The position numbers and the translations under genes were made by a program. Shown here piece after piece: positions 62,847-64,000 of a DNA stretch of 64,000 bases. The DNA is from PALSA-1004 sp963829085 (GTDB taxonomy: Bacteria; Pseudomonadota; Gammaproteobacteria; Burkholderiales; SG8-41): contig CAWHHJ010000027.1 of the NCBI GenBank assembly GCA_963829085.1, positions 29,588-93,587 on the forward strand. Direction: 5' to 3'. Below the pieces are notes generated by a model. The model was not told where the DNA came from and did not search any database. It saw nothing but the letters and a program-made list of their open reading frames with translations. Numbering within the stretch: position 1 is the stretch's first letter; each line of letters opens with the position of its first letter.

Positions 62847-64000
62847 TTGAGCGGCCCCAGAAGTTTGCGTGCGATGAGGCTGCGTAATACCTGCGTAGTG
62901 CCGCCGCGTATGGTGGCCACCGGCGCGCACACGATCGTTTCCGCGAGATAGCGTTCAAAGGTGTCGGCAGCCTCAGGCGTCGGTTCACTATCGGCAAGCA
63001 TGCGCGCCGCGTCAATGATGTCGCGTTCGTAAAAGGTGCCCATGTCTTTAACGAGTGCCGCCTCGGTTGCGAGATCGACGGTCGCTTTGGGTGTCCCGGC
63101 CTCGCTGTCCGGGCCGGGGTCGAGCGTCATCGCAATGGCGAGGGACATACGGCGCAACGACCATAGCCGTGCCGTGAGTTTGCCGACAGCTTCGGCCGCG
63201 CGCATCGGGCGCTGTGCCCAATCGGCGTATGAGCTCCGTGAATAAGGGAAAGGTCGTCATGTAGCGTTCCGGCCCGCTCCTTTCGAGCGCGAGCTCCGAA
63301 GTCACCTGTCGCCAGCCCTGGCCAATCTCACCAACCACCATATCGTCGGGCACGAATACATTGTCCAAGAAGACTTCATTGAAATGGTGATGGCCATTCA
63401 TAAAGCGGATCGGCCGTACGGTAACACCGGGCGCATTGAGCTCGACGATGAGCTGCGATAGTCCTTCGTGCCGGTTGCCGGTGTCGGGCGCCGTGCGGCA
63501 CAGCACGAAAAATGCATGTGCCTTGTGCGCCCAGCTCGTCCAGACTTTTTGTCCCGTCACACGCCATCCGTTGGCGACACGCTCGGCGCGTGTTTTAACC
63601 GAGGCGAGATCGGATCCGGAATTGGGCTCGCTCATGCCCAGCACGAAATAATATTCGCCGCGCGCAATCGCCGGCAGAAAGCGCTGTTTCTGCTGCTCAC
63701 TGCCGTAGCGCAGCAGGCTCGGTCCGCTCTGGCGGTCGCCAAACCAATGTGCCGCGCACGGTGCTGCAACCGCGAGCATTTCCTCGGTGACGATGAAGCG
63801 CTCGAGATAAGAGCGCTCGCGCCCGCCATAACGCTTCGGCCATGTCATGCCGATCCACCCGCGTTCAGCGACGCGCCGCGAGAAGTCGGCGTTGAATTCC
63901 GTATGTCCGAGGTGCGGCCGATATCCCGTCTGCGCGAAGTCGGCACGCAGGAACTCCCGCACTTCACCTTGCAGTTGCCTGGCGGTGGCAGGCAGCTCCA
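62843..64000 (-). CDS. Acyl-CoA dehydrogenase 3, cut at the window edge and with one frameshift
   Basis: This gene is the first visible one of the leftward run. It begins at or just beyond 64000 (ELPATARQLQGEVREFLRAD is readable to the edge). It carries GWIGMTWPKRYGGRERSYLERFIVTEE, MSEPNSGSDLASVKT (FAD loop), GQKVWTSWAHKA and EVFLDNVFVPDD. The frame shifts at about 63230, and RAAEAVGKLTARLW to RGGTTQVLRSLIARKLL finish it. The RGGTTQV end is typical of acyl-CoA dehydrogenases in steroid or terpenoid pathways that use a two-gene enzyme. It overlaps the next gene by ATGA. Confidence 0.85.

Overview
The window is a GC-rich bacterial chromosome segment centred on the replication origin. It most resembles an uncultured betaproteobacterium near Burkholderiales. 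This is inferred from gene order and families, not from a database search. The supports are the origin block mnmG-mnmE-yidC-rnpA-rpmH / dnaA-dnaN-gyrB, the block topB-dprA-LysM / def-fmt-htpX-rsmB-DUF4390-ntrY-ntrX, the run tkt-gap-pgk-pyk-fba, and five Bug/TctC-type solute receptors.

Layout. 1-10.5 kb: leftward mnmG (cut at the window edge), mnmE, yidC, rnpA and rpmH, and rightward dnaA, dnaN and gyrB. DnaA boxes lie in both gaps flanking dnaA, and two inverted parS sites lie between mnmE and mnmG. 10.5-15.5 kb: leftward topB, dprA and a LysM protein. 15.6-23.4 kb: rightward def, fmt, htpX, rsmB, DUF4390, ntrY and ntrX. 23.5-30.5 kb: glycolysis/pentose phosphate genes ending in a class I aldolase. 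30.7-64 kb: a catabolic region for organic acids and acyl-CoA compounds.

The catabolic region has three main blocks. The rightward block 30.7-41.3 kb holds tctB-tctA, a terminator, the two aconitase X subunits, a Bug receptor, an acyl-CoA dehydrogenase, two carboxyltransferases flanking a second Bug receptor, and alkB. A middle patch (41.4-45.6 kb) holds a small SH3-like protein, a crotonase, a 73-residue biotin carrier, a GntR regulator and a third carboxyltransferase. The rightward block 45.7-54.4 kb holds a fourth carboxyltransferase, biotin carboxylase, a two-part NDP-forming acyl-CoA synthetase, an iron-ADH-like protein, a creatininase-family protein, a Bug receptor and an FlK-like thioesterase. 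The leftward block 54.5-64 kb holds two acyl-CoA dehydrogenases, two Bug receptors, an enoyl-CoA hydratase, an EamA transporter, an MmgE/PrpD protein, a hydrolase, a carboxymuconolactone-decarboxylase-like protein and a YCII protein. A consistent reading is import of carboxylic acids, CoA activation, dehydrogenation, hydration and biotin-dependent carboxylation. The substrates cannot be told from sequence.

Many genes carry single-base frameshifts, including gyrB and tkt, which are normally essential or central. The broken genes keep near full family length and all their motifs, and several of the indels I could place are one-base insertions, so consensus error is at least as likely as true decay. 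No tRNA, rRNA, CRISPR array, insertion sequence or prophage was recognised. No stretch over 300 bases lacks a gene.
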